64,000 bases of DNA, taken from Sphaerotilus natans. GTDB lineage: Bacteria > Pseudomonadota > Gammaproteobacteria > Burkholderiales > Burkholderiaceae_C. The stretch's first letter is position 1. Each line of letters begins with the position of its first letter. Position numbers and translations under genes: made by a program. The DNA lies in assembly GCF_900156335.1 (NCBI RefSeq), contig NZ_FTMZ01000001.1, positions 302,664-366,663 of the forward strand, given 5' to 3'. A model generated the notes under the pieces. The model was not told the origin of the DNA. It did no database searches and saw nothing but the letters and a program-made list of their open reading frames with translations. This document shows, piece by piece, positions 7,259 through 14,732 of the stretch.

Positions 7259-7461
7259 AGTCCCCGCCTAGCCCGGTCGATCTGAGCTGCTGGGGGCGCG
7301 TTGTCTCTGTGCGGCGAGGCTCGCTCAAGACACATCCCCAGTGCGTGACCTGTGCCCTGCGTCGGTGTGCGCCAGCCGCTGATCCCGCTGCCTGGCTGTC
7401 TCCGGACATCTCTGCCGATGGTCAGTGCGCTGACCGTGTGCAAGGAGGCCTTCATGAGTGA
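7243..7461 (+). CDS. Small Cys-containing protein
   Basis: This is a 72-residue protein with an excellent AGGAGG site just before ATG 7243. It overlaps the previous stop by 16 bases and the next start by eight. Cysteines occur as SCWG, then CVTCALRRC, which could bind one zinc ion. The spacing and ribosome site argue that it is translated. No function recognised. Confidence 0.55.
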   Translation: MPDRVKSPPSPVDLSCWGRVVSVRRGSLKTHPQCVTCALRRCAPAADPAAWLSPDISADGQCADRVQGGLHE

Positions 7462-7939
7462 TCTTGGCGTGATCCTGATGCGCGTTCACCCGTCCAGGAC
7501 GGCACTGATCCCTGCCGACACGACTCAAGCCGCTGCGCTGCAGGAGATGCGGCTGCGCGGGATCGTCGCGGTTCAGGTCAAGCAGGAGCGTGTTCTTGCT
7601 GCGCATCGAAAGCTGTTCGCGCTGTTCGGGTACCTGTACGACCTCTGGGAGCCCGGCGCCGACCAGACCGACGACGGTGTGCCGATCAAGCGCAGCAGAA
7701 CAGCGTTTCGGCAGCATCTGACGGTGCTGGCAGGCCACTACAGGCAAGTCTTCCGGCCGGATGGCTCGTTCACTCTGGAGCCCGGATCCCTCTCCTATGA
7801 GTGCATGGACCAAGCGGAATTCGAGCAGCTCTACGGCCGCGTGATCGACATTGCCCTGACGCGAGTAGCCGCACTCAGGGGGATGACGGTTGACGACGTG
7901 GATGAGCAGGTACTTCGGATCGTCAACTTCATCTCCTGA
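7454..7939 (+). CDS. DUF1367-family phage protein
   Basis: The protein is 161 residues, with AAGGAGG before ATG 7454. The order R-x-x-LFALFGYLYDLW, then FRQHLTVLAGHYRQVF, then SLSYECMDQAEFEQLYGRVIDIAL is the DUF1367 pattern of lambdoid nin-region proteins. The molecular role of the family is unknown. Its place among Ref-like and DUF1064 genes fits a nin-like recombination block. Confidence 0.75.
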   Translation: MSDLGVILMRVHPSRTALIPADTTQAAALQEMRLRGIVAVQVKQERVLAAHRKLFALFGYLYDLWEPGADQTDDGVPIKRSRTAFRQHLTVLAGHYRQVFRPDGSFTLEPGSLSYECMDQAEFEQLYGRVIDIALTRVAALRGMTVDDVDEQVLRIVNFIS

Positions 7940-7941
7940 CC

Positions 7942-8271
7942 ATGGCAGCAGAACCGATGAATGCCGTTGAATCGGCATGGGTGAGTCTCGCGATGCGCCT
8001 TTCCTGCGCGTCGTGTTTCGAGCGTGGCTTGGACACGCCTTCGGATGAGTGGCACCACATCCGTGAAGGTGCCGGCGCTGGCCGGCGTGCCCCGCACCTC
8101 TGCGGGATTCCGCTGTGTCGGCCATGCCACCAGGGCATTGAGGGGATTCACGGCATGGGGACTCGCGCCTTCGCGGCGCTGAGGGGCGTCGATGAGATCG
8201 ACCTGCTGGGCGAGACGCTGGTCCGATTCGCCTTGCTGGTCGGCGTGCGGGGGATCGCTCGTGGCCGATGA
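7942..8271 (+). CDS. Ref-like HNH protein
   Basis: The protein is 109 residues. CASC at about 27-30, then EWHHIREGAGAGRRAPH, then IPLCRPCHQGIEGIHGMG form a zinc-bound HNH-like site. This matches the Ref family (recombination enhancement function of phage P1), a RecA-dependent nuclease, and related NinG/DUF968 proteins. The His pair, Cys pairs and final His are all present. It probably acts in phage recombination. No clear ribosome site precedes ATG 7942; a second ATG follows 15 bases later. Confidence 0.7.
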   Translation: MAAEPMNAVESAWVSLAMRLSCASCFERGLDTPSDEWHHIREGAGAGRRAPHLCGIPLCRPCHQGIEGIHGMGTRAFAALRGVDEIDLLGETLVRFALLVGVRGIARGR

Positions 8272-8911
8272 TGACCGCCCCTTGACCGACGGCCAGCGTT
8301 CCGCACTCAAGCTGATGTACGGGCCTGGCATCGAAACCGCGGCAGACCTCCGGGTGGTGCTGGGACAGAGGCTGCAGCTGGCCCGCGAGATCAACGGCAT
8401 GGACGGTGCCACTGTCGCCCGAATGATCGGCCACGCGAACGGCACTCAGCTGTCTCTGTGGGAGCGAGGGGCGCGCATGCCGCCGCTGCTGCCCATCGTG
8501 ATGCTCTCGGCGATCTATGACGTTCCGACGGACTACCTGCTGTGCCTGACGGCGGAGTCCGACCGAGACACGCGAGTCGCTGCGCGCATGCAGGTGGCGA
8601 AATCCGTGCTCTCGCGTGTCGATGCGGCCGTGAACTCGATCGTCGATGCCGTCTATGTCGAGATCCAGGCTGCGCAGCCCATCCGCGAGGGCTGGGAGGC
8701 GATGCTGCCTGCGCTCGTCGAGCTGACTGAGGCGACCGCGAGGTTCCGAGAACTGAATGCCGAATCTTTCATTGACATGCGGGGTGGCGCGCGACTCGTG
8801 GCCGCCATTGAGGGGATTGCGGATGTGGTTGCAGATCTGCCAAGGCGGGCTGCTGGAGACCCAGAAATGAAGAAAGCCGTAGAGGCTGCAGTGTTAAGGA
8901 TTCGCCAATAA
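8261..8911 (+). CDS. XRE-family HTH regulator
   Basis: The protein is 216 residues from GTG 8261, which overlaps the Ref-like stop and has GGGGGA upstream; the frame further upstream is antisense to nothing but looks non-coding. Residues about 28-90 (LGQRLQLAREINGMDGATVARMIGH, LSLWERGARMPPLLPIVMLSAIY, VPTDYLLCL) form a clear Cro/C1-type helix-turn-helix. The rest is helical (VLSRVDAAVNSIVDAVYVEI). It sits just before the late region and could switch late expression. Confidence 0.7.
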   Translation: MADDDRPLTDGQRSALKLMYGPGIETAADLRVVLGQRLQLAREINGMDGATVARMIGHANGTQLSLWERGARMPPLLPIVMLSAIYDVPTDYLLCLTAESDRDTRVAARMQVAKSVLSRVDAAVNSIVDAVYVEIQAAQPIREGWEAMLPALVELTEATARFRELNAESFIDMRGGARLVAAIEGIADVVADLPRRAAGDPEMKKAVEAAVLRIRQ

Positions 8912-8965
8912 TTGCATGAAAGACATAAAATTCGCATTCTTCGTGAACAAAAAAGACGAATTGAC

Positions 8966-9223
8966 ATGAATCAACATGATGTCCGCCTGGGTGGTTTTTC
9001 TGACAAAGATGCAGCATCTTTCCATGAGATGAGTGCGTATGGGGTCATCTCTTTGGCGATCAGGAACGCAGGTGCGGACGGTCTTTTCAGTGCTTCAGGT
9101 GAATGCTGCTGCGATCTGCGCATGCTTGCACCGTGCTGCGAAGTGCGGCCCGACTGCACCATGGGCGTGCGCGTCCCCGACGGGGATCACTGGAAGATCG
9201 TGCCGGCCAAGCGGGAGGGCTGA
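8966..9223 (+). CDS. Small Cys-rich protein
   Basis: This is an 85-residue protein with a central GECCCDLRMLAPCCEVRPDC cluster that could bind metal or form disulfides. The chosen ATG (8966) lacks a strong ribosome site. The 54-bp leader contains a TTCGCA half-site (8931-8936) adjacent to a TAAAAT -10-like box and an AAAAAAGACG leader element. The stop and next start share a base (TGATG). No function recognised. Confidence 0.5.
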   Translation: MNQHDVRLGGFSDKDAASFHEMSAYGVISLAIRNAGADGLFSASGECCCDLRMLAPCCEVRPDCTMGVRVPDGDHWKIVPAKREG

Positions 9224-9618
9224 TGTCCGTCGGGCATAGCTTGAAGGCCAGGGTCGTCAGCCTGAGGGACTTGGTTGGTTCTCTTGAGGTTGGAGCCGCG
9301 GGCGTCACCGCGGACCGATTCGAGCTTGGGCGTATCCATGGGCTGAACGAGGCGTTGGCGCTAATGGAGGGAGAGCGGCGGGAGCGTTCCGATTGCGTCG
9401 AGACGCGGATCCGTGCAGAGCTGGCGGCCGATCGTCGAATCGACGTGAGCACTGAGGTGGCAGCCAGGTATTTCGGGAAGACCGCTGCAGCGCTTCGACA
9501 CTGGGCGCGTGCAGGGGTAGGGCCGATCGTGCCGACAGTCAAGGAAGGTGTGGGGAAGAAGCGATGTCGCTGGCGTGTCGCAGACATTCGCAGGATTCTG
9601 GGCGTAAAGCCGACTTGA
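9223..9618 (+). CDS. Excisionase/MerR-like DNA-binding protein
   Basis: The protein is 131 residues. The C-terminal 55 residues (VSTEVAARYFGKTAAALRHWARAGVGP, then KKRCRWRVADIRRIL) form the compact helix-turn-helix plus wing of excisionase/AlpA-type proteins. The N-terminus is helical. It is the last gene before the structured late leader, a position held by the antiterminator Q in lambdoid phages. It does not look like known Q proteins, so that role is only a positional guess. Confidence 0.6.
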   Translation: MSVGHSLKARVVSLRDLVGSLEVGAAGVTADRFELGRIHGLNEALALMEGERRERSDCVETRIRAELAADRRIDVSTEVAARYFGKTAAALRHWARAGVGPIVPTVKEGVGKKRCRWRVADIRRILGVKPT

Positions 9619-9619
9619 T

Positions 9620-9648
9620 TCGACGAAAAAGCACTTCCCGGCTATAGT
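9620..9648 (+). promoter_or_regulatory. Promoter of the structured late leader
   Basis: TCGACG (9620-9625), a 17-bp spacer and TATAGT (9643-9648) form a sigma70-like promoter directly behind the stop of the HTH gene. It predicts a start near 9655. Confidence 0.55.
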
Positions 9649-9654
9649 GGCGAC

Positions 9655-9861
9655 TCTCTTCTCGGCTTGGATGGGTTGCGGGGATGCTTGAGGGGCGAGA
9701 CACCTGCGCAGTGGTGTGGCATCCGGAGAGACGGACCAGACCGGGAGAGATCCCGCCATCTGGAGGTGGCATTCTCGTGTCCCCTCCAGATGGAAGCATG
9801 AAACAGTTGTTGAGCGTCGCCGGTCCGGTGACTTGACGCCCCTAGTCGGGGCGTTTTTTTT
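9655..9861 (+). ncRNA. Structured late leader RNA, about 205 nt
   Basis: The predicted transcript contains several perfect stems. GGATGC/GCATCC (9682-9687 with 9719-9724) encloses ACACC/GGTGT. CGGGA-GAGA-TCCCG (9732-9745) has a GNRA tetraloop. CCATCTGGAGG pairs with CCTCCAGATGG (9746-9756 with 9783-9793). GTCGCC pairs with GGTGAC (9816-9832). It ends at an intrinsic terminator. No convincing ORF explains these pairings. Length and location recall the 194-nt lambda pR' leader RNA. The family is unrecognised and function inferred. Confidence 0.6.
9836..9861 (+). terminator. Strong intrinsic terminator of the leader RNA
   Basis: ACGCCCC and GGGGCGT form a 7-bp stem with loop TAGTC, followed by eight T residues. 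It lies 275 bases before terminase, so late genes need either antitermination or another promoter. Confidence 0.85.
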
Positions 9862-9960
9862 CGCCCGTGCATTGGTGGGCGAATCTTGATTGCCACGCAT
9901 TACGCGAAATGTGCGTAGGTTGCTTTGCTGTCACTGCGGTGACATGGCAAAGATTCGCCC
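9861..9960 (+). other. Branched inverted-repeat structure before terminase
   Basis: GGGCGAATCTT (9877-9887) is perfectly complementary to AAGATTCGCCC (9950-9960), extended by TTGCCA/TGGCAA. Inside are two hairpins: ACGCATT...AATGTGCGT (9895-9916) and TGTCAC-TGCG-GTGACA (9929-9942). The 5' arm can instead pair with TCGCCC at 9861-9866. It could be an RNA switch or a packaging (pac/cos-type) DNA site. The rest of this gap (9961-10135) holds only a GTGAGC/GCTCAC hairpin at 10080-10108 and no convincing gene. Confidence 0.5.
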
Positions 9961-10135
9961 CCCTGATCGCGGGGGCATGGCGGCTGAGTTCCTTGAGCTG
10001 CGACAGAGACAGAGTGAGCGCAGACCTGAGGCTGATCAATCCCCGCAGCCGGTGGTGCGTTGTTTCGACATGTAGCTCTGTGAGCCGGAAAACTGGCGGT
10101 GTGCTCACGGGGGTAGGCGGGAACATCGCTGCATC

Positions 10136-11032
10136 ATGAGCAAGCAGCAGAAGACCGGGAAGAAGACCGCCAACGATGCCCCGGCCAAGAAGGTCAAGCC
10201 GAAGCCGAAGCGCGGGTACGGCGGGAGCGTGATTGAGACGGCGCACGAGAGCGGAGTGCTCACATCGGCGATGGAGGTGTTCGCCCAGAAGCTCGCGGAG
10301 ACGGGGAACCGGTCGGAGGCCTACAGGGCGGCATACCCGGACAAGGCGTCCCGGTGGACCCCTCAGGCGATCCACGTTGCAGCGGCCCGCTTGGCGGCAA
10401 GTGCTAAGGTGGCACTAAGGGTGTCTGAGATCATGAGTGCGGCAGCGAGGGCCGCTGGCGCGACCGCTGAGGGGGTGCTCAGGCAGTACATGCGGGTGCT
10501 CCAGGCTGACCCGCGAAGGCTGGTGTCGTACCGGCGCGGCGCGTGTCGGCACTGCTACGGCAAGGGGCACAGATACCAGTTCACGCCGGCCGAGTTCGAG
10601 GATGCGCAGCTTGAGCACCAGGCCAAGCAGCAGAAGAACCCGGCCCTGCCAGACTTCGATCCCAAGGGCGGTGTCGGCTACAACCCGAAGCGCCAGCCGA
10701 ATCCGGACTGTCCCGAGTGCTTCGGGGACGGGCGAGGCAGAGTCGTCGTGCACGACACCGACGGGCTGGGCGTCAACGAGGCGGCCCTGTATGAGGGCGT
10801 GAAGGTCTCGAAGGACGGCATCGAAGTCCTGATGGCCGATCGGATGGTGGCGCTCAGCCATGTGGCCCGGCACGTCGGCTTCTACAAGGAGGACAACGAA
10901 CAGGGGCCTGTGGTCTCGTTCGATGCTGCGGATCTTGATGCGCGCTTCGCTGCATCGATCAGCGAGTCGGTCCGACGACAGGAGGCGTTGCGCGAAGAGC
11001 GGCGCAAGCTGCGCGAGGGTCGAGATGGCTAA
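10136..11032 (+). CDS. terS: Terminase small subunit
   Basis: The protein is 298 residues. After a Lys-rich start, SAMEVFAQKLAETGNRSEAYRAAYP, then QAIHVAAARLAASAKVALRVSEIM is the N-terminal HTH of the terminase_2 small-subunit family. A zinc-binding insertion (CRHCYGKGH, then CPECFGDG) lies at about residues 137-200. A helical C-terminus for large-subunit contact follows (VRRQEALREERRKLRE). It recognises phage DNA for packaging. It overlaps the large-subunit gene by eight bases. Confidence 0.85.
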   Translation: MSKQQKTGKKTANDAPAKKVKPKPKRGYGGSVIETAHESGVLTSAMEVFAQKLAETGNRSEAYRAAYPDKASRWTPQAIHVAAARLAASAKVALRVSEIMSAAARAAGATAEGVLRQYMRVLQADPRRLVSYRRGACRHCYGKGHRYQFTPAEFEDAQLEHQAKQQKNPALPDFDPKGGVGYNPKRQPNPDCPECFGDGRGRVVVHDTDGLGVNEAALYEGVKVSKDGIEVLMADRMVALSHVARHVGFYKEDNEQGPVVSFDAADLDARFAASISESVRRQEALREERRKLREGRDG

Positions 11033-12635
11033 GCGGCGATCGAAGGCCACGCTGCTCAGCGACCCGCGCTATGACGCCTTCGTCGCGCGCTACTACGCGG
11101 ACGCACTCGCGTTCGCGGTGGAGGTCTGCGGGATGATCCCCAGCGAAGATCAGACTGACCTGCTGATCGAGATCGCAAGCCCAGGCTCCAAGGTCTCGGT
11201 GGTGTCGGGCACCGGCACTGGCAAGACCGCGACTTTCGGGCGCATCGTGCTCTGGCATCTGCTGTGCCGGCCCTATGCGTACTACGACGGCAAGGTCGAG
11301 ATCGGCTCCAACGCATACGTCGGCGCCGCGCGGCTGCAGCAGGTCGCGGATGGCGTCTGGAAGGAGGCCAGCGATGCGGACATCGCGATTGCCGCCGGGC
11401 CGTTCTCCTGGCTGCGCGACTACTACACGATCACCAAGACACGGATGTTCGTGAACGGGTTCGATGCTCAGTGGTTCGTTGCTCAGGTCGCGATGGAGAA
11501 AGGCCAGTCGATCGGCATCGCGGGCAAGCACCGGATGCACCAGCTCATCATCGTTGACGAGGCGGCCGGCGTCGATGACGCGCACTTTGACGTGATCGAG
11601 GGCACTCAGACCCAGGAGTGGAACTGCACGCTGTTGGCCAGTCAGGGGGTCCGTGCCGCGGGCTACTTCTACCGGACGCATCACGACATCTCGCGGGGTG
11701 ATGGCGGGACGTGGGAGGCGCTGACCTTCTCGTCGGAGCGATCCCCATTCGTCACGCGGGACTGGCTGGCGGCCCGAGCGCATGAGTCGGGCGGGCCGGA
11801 TAGCGTCGAGTACCGGGTTCGGGTCCGCGGCGAGTTCGCCGTCAATGAGAGCGAGTACCTGATGACGAGCGTGCAGCTGGAAGCATGCTTCGATCCGTCG
11901 CGCATCATCGGCGACGACGAGCCCTACGGCATCATGCTGCTGAGCGACGTTGGCCTCGGCGAGTACCGAGACGATTCCGTCGCTGTCTTCGCTCGCGTCT
12001 GTGGCAATGACGACGATGGGCCAGACGCTCGGCGTGTCGAGTTCTACGCGATCCCGCTGTGCACGAACGGCAGGGACGAAATCGACTTCACGGGCGACCT
12101 AGCTGCGCTGTTCCGGTCTGTCGATCGGCCGATGCTCTACGTCGATGCGGGTGGTGCTGGGCATGCGGTCTGCAAGCTGTTGGAGCGAGAGGGCATCCCG
12201 GTCGTCTACGTGATGTGGGGCAAGCCCTGCTTCAAGCGCGAGTACCAGGACCGCTACGTGAATCAGCGTGCCTGCGCACAGGTCCGGATGCGTGATGCGG
12301 TGCGCTCTGGTCGAGTGCGGTTCCCTCATGGGCTGTCGCGGAAGATGCGGCAGAAGATCATTTCTCAGGGCAGTCGTCTCCCGTACCACTTTGTCGAGAG
12401 AGGCGGGTTGAAGTACCAGATGGCCTCGAAAGAGGACATGGCCGCGGTAGGCATCAAGTCCCCTGATGTGATCGACGCGATGTCGTTCGCGTTCCTTGAG
12501 GATGCCGTCTACATCGCGCGAGATTCTTGTGGTGCCTCTGCGAGGCGTCAGGAGCAGATCAACGAGCTGGATCGGCTGCTGGCGGCTGCTGACTCGCGAG
12601 TGCCCGGCGAAGATGGCGAGATGGTCGAGATCTGA
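11025..12635 (+). CDS. terL: Terminase large subunit
   Basis: The protein is 536 residues from ATG 11025 (GAGGG upstream). Residues about 58-70 carry a Walker A, VSGTGTGKTA; Walker B is HQLIIVDEAAGVDDAHF (about 168-184), with TLLASQG behind as coupling motif. The C-terminal half carries the RNase H-like nuclease domain (LLSDVGLGEYRDDSVAVF, then YVDAGGAGHAVCKLLEREG and SPDVIDAMSFAF). It is the ATPase that drives DNA into proheads and cuts the concatemer. The earlier in-frame start inside terS is not supported by a ribosome site. Confidence 0.9.
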   Translation: MAKRRSKATLLSDPRYDAFVARYYADALAFAVEVCGMIPSEDQTDLLIEIASPGSKVSVVSGTGTGKTATFGRIVLWHLLCRPYAYYDGKVEIGSNAYVGAARLQQVADGVWKEASDADIAIAAGPFSWLRDYYTITKTRMFVNGFDAQWFVAQVAMEKGQSIGIAGKHRMHQLIIVDEAAGVDDAHFDVIEGTQTQEWNCTLLASQGVRAAGYFYRTHHDISRGDGGTWEALTFSSERSPFVTRDWLAARAHESGGPDSVEYRVRVRGEFAVNESEYLMTSVQLEACFDPSRIIGDDEPYGIMLLSDVGLGEYRDDSVAVFARVCGNDDDGPDARRVEFYAIPLCTNGRDEIDFTGDLAALFRSVDRPMLYVDAGGAGHAVCKLLEREGIPVVYVMWGKPCFKREYQDRYVNQRACAQVRMRDAVRSGRVRFPHGLSRKMRQKIISQGSRLPYHFVERGGLKYQMASKEDMAAVGIKSPDVIDAMSFAFLEDAVYIARDSCGASARRQEQINELDRLLAAADSRVPGEDGEMVEI

Positions 12636-12702
12636 CAGCGATCTTTTTGGTTCTTGCTTGCCGCAAACAAGACCAATAAAGAACAATTCATGATGTTGAA
12701 TC

Positions 12703-12732
12703 TTGCTTTTAATGCGAAAAGCGGGGTAAGAT
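12703..12732 (+). promoter_or_regulatory. Promoter with TGCGAA element
   Basis: TTGCTT (12703-12708), an 18-bp spacer and TAAGAT (12727-12732) precede ATG 12740. A TGCGAA half-site (12713-12718) lies in the spacer. Transcription would start at or next to the ATG. Confidence 0.45.
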
Positions 12733-12739
12733 TTTCGAC

Positions 12740-13462
12740 ATGGAACGAATCATTGCCCCGAACGGACTGCGCGTCCGCCGTGACTCCCCGACGGGTCGCC
12801 GGCTGCTGGCCGAGATGATCCGGAAGGGCGTGGAACCGACGGTTGCCGAGCGGATGCCGGAGCTGGTCACGTACGCGGCGGTGCTCACGCCTGAGCAGGA
12901 GTGGCGCGCGGATCATGCGGATGTCGCCGCGTGGCTCGATGCCGCTGCGGAGGACAACCAGTTCGCTGCGAGTCTGCGTGCCGGCCTGGCGCGGTACGGC
13001 TCACTGACCGAGCGGCAGGTCGCTGCAGCACGGTCGGCGATGCAGCGGCAGGCCAGTCCGGCGCCGGATCGATCTGCACCGATCGACGTGAGCCGGATTG
13101 AGGCTGCATTCGAGTCTGCCCGCAGCGCTGGCCTCATCCGCCTTCGCATGACGCTGGGGGAGGGCATCAAGTTCTCTCCCGCGGGGGAGAACAGTCGCAA
13201 CGCGGGCGGCCTGTATGTGAAGTCCTCGGACGGCACGTACCTCGGCAAGGTGCTGGGCGGGAAGTTCTCTGCGTCCCGTGACTGCTCGGATGAGCAACGT
13301 GAGGAAGTGATTCGGGTTGCATCGAACCCGGCTGAGGAGGCGCGCGCCTACGGCATGCGCACTGGCCGGTGCTCGATCTGCGGCCTCCAGTTGACCGACC
13401 CGGCATCGATCGACGCCGGTATCGGACCTATCTGCGCTGAGAAGTTCGGCTTCAGCGCTTGA
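12740..13462 (+). CDS. DUF6011-like zinc-ribbon protein
   Basis: The protein is 240 residues. The C-terminus, RTGRCSICGLQLTDPASIDAGIGPICAEKFG (two CxxC-type ligands plus a late Cys), is the DUF6011 zinc-binding pattern common in phage and actinobacterial proteins. The middle (SAGLIRLRMTLGEGIKFSPAG, YVKSSDGTYLGKV) looks like a small beta domain preceding it. There is no good ribosome site, and the promoter predicts a leaderless or near-leaderless mRNA. Biochemical role unknown. Confidence 0.65.
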   Translation: MERIIAPNGLRVRRDSPTGRRLLAEMIRKGVEPTVAERMPELVTYAAVLTPEQEWRADHADVAAWLDAAAEDNQFAASLRAGLARYGSLTERQVAAARSAMQRQASPAPDRSAPIDVSRIEAAFESARSAGLIRLRMTLGEGIKFSPAGENSRNAGGLYVKSSDGTYLGKVLGGKFSASRDCSDEQREEVIRVASNPAEEARAYGMRTGRCSICGLQLTDPASIDAGIGPICAEKFGFSA

Positions 13463-13500
13463 CCCGGTGCGCCGCTGGCGCACCCTGATGAGAGGACACC

Positions 13501-13773
13501 ATGTCTCCTGTGAATGTGCAGACCGATCAGGCTCTGGCCTGTTTCGGCGCGATGGTGCTGCGTGCGATGCGCGGCAGGATGGATGGCCGCGGCGATGCCG
13601 GTCCGGTCGATGAGGCGAGCCTGTGCGTTCTGGCGATCGATGCCGGCGTGCTGGTGCCGCGCGTGACGATCAAGCCCTGGCCCGTGCTGGCCTATGGCGA
13701 GTCGGACGAGGTGAGGGAGGCTGTGGATCGGCTTGCTTTGGCTGCTGACATGGCGCTGGAGGTGCTGGCGTGA
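13501..13773 (+). CDS. Hypothetical protein
   Basis: The protein is 90 residues, with a GAGAGGA site before ATG 13501. It is mostly helical with one beta stretch (VLVPRVTIKPWPVLAYG). It overlaps the next GTG start by four bases. It opens a run of small coupled genes between terminase and the restriction-modification gene. No family recognised. Confidence 0.6.
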   Translation: MSPVNVQTDQALACFGAMVLRAMRGRMDGRGDAGPVDEASLCVLAIDAGVLVPRVTIKPWPVLAYGESDEVREAVDRLALAADMALEVLA

Positions 13774-14150
13774 CCAAGCAGAAGATCAGCCCGGCTGAGA
13801 TGAGCACCGCTGCAATCGTGCGCATGCGTGAGCGCGTCATCCAAGCGATCTCGCGGCATTCGGTGGCCCTGACGGTCGCCCCTGAGTCTGAGCGTGACGC
13901 GATCCGTTCGCGCTACCGCAACAGCCGCATGCTGGTGAACAAGCTGGAGGCCGAGCTGGCGCGGCGCTCCATTCGCGTGGATGCGGGTGCGCCCGCCATG
14001 AGTGCGTTCGAGTCGTTCGCTTCGGTCGCGCGTGCTGTGCTGCCGGATGAGCTGTGGAAGCGCATCGCTGGCGAGGCTGTCGCGCTCCTGGGTGATGAGG
14101 TGACGCCCGATCAGGTGTCGGTCCTCTTCCAAGTTCGCGCGCCCCAATAA
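13770..14150 (+). CDS. Hypothetical helical protein
   Basis: The protein is 126 residues from GTG 13770, overlapping the preceding stop. A basic helical N-terminus (AAIVRMRERVIQAISRHSVAL) is followed by SRYRNSRMLVNKLEAELARRS and a helical tail. No catalytic or binding motif recognised. Confidence 0.6.
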   Translation: MTKQKISPAEMSTAAIVRMRERVIQAISRHSVALTVAPESERDAIRSRYRNSRMLVNKLEAELARRSIRVDAGAPAMSAFESFASVARAVLPDELWKRIAGEAVALLGDEVTPDQVSVLFQVRAPQ

Positions 14151-14189
14151 AGACCGTTTAAGCACCAACAAGACAAAGGAAGCACGCAC

Positions 14190-14732
14190 ATGTTCGGTTT
14201 CAACTCCATCAAGAAGCTCCCGCGGGTCGTCCTGGGCTGCGCCCTGCAAGACCTGACCAAGATCGGATTCAAGATCGGCGAGGTCTGGGATGACCCTCTG
14301 TTCGTCGCCGTTGAAGCGCCCGCAGGCTGGTCGATCCGGCCCGGCCCGTTCCGCTCTCAGACCGACCTGCTGCATGACGACAAGGGGCGGCACCGCGGCA
14401 CCGTCTTCCACCACATCGACTTCGGCAGTCGCCAGCTCGATCGTGCTCGCCTGACGATTCACCCGCGCCTGGTCATCGGCGAGGCGGTCGTGAGCCGGGC
14501 CAAGTCCGAGATCGTGCTGTTGGATCAGGGTGTGCGTGTCGCGCGCTTCGGCAAGACCTATTCGGTCTTCAGGAACGGCCGCTACCTCCTGAACCCGCTC
14601 GGTCGTGGTGAGGCCATGCAAGAGGCCTGCGCCTGGGCTGCTGGCCTGGCGCATCCGATCACCGATGTCATGGCGTACTGGGACGTTGACGACGTGGCCA
14701 CGCTGGTCGGCGATCACCGGAGGGCTGCGTGA
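14190..14732 (+). CDS. Hypothetical protein, new transcription or translation unit
   Basis: The protein is 180 residues. It begins behind a distinctive leader (AAAGACC at 14149, AAGCACC at 14160, GGAAGCACG at 14178) that recurs before other unit-leading genes. The sequence is mixed alpha/beta (GWSIRPGPFRSQTDLLHDDKG, GTVFHHIDFGSRQLDRARLTIHPRLVIG). It looks like a soluble globular protein. Its stop overlaps the next start. No family recognised. Confidence 0.6.
   Translation: MFGFNSIKKLPRVVLGCALQDLTKIGFKIGEVWDDPLFVAVEAPAGWSIRPGPFRSQTDLLHDDKGRHRGTVFHHIDFGSRQLDRARLTIHPRLVIGEAVVSRAKSEIVLLDQGVRVARFGKTYSVFRNGRYLLNPLGRGEAMQEACAWAAGLAHPITDVMAYWDVDDVATLVGDHRRAA

Noticed and set aside
9655..9861. 6S RNA or tmRNA
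   Set aside because: The long central-bubble hairpin of 6S RNA and any tRNA-like acceptor of tmRNA are missing; the element is several short local hairpins.
9890..10075. 61-codon ORF starting with TTG and containing CCHCG
   Set aside because: It has no ribosome site, uses a rare start, and lies within the paired elements at 9877-9960; not convincing as a gene.
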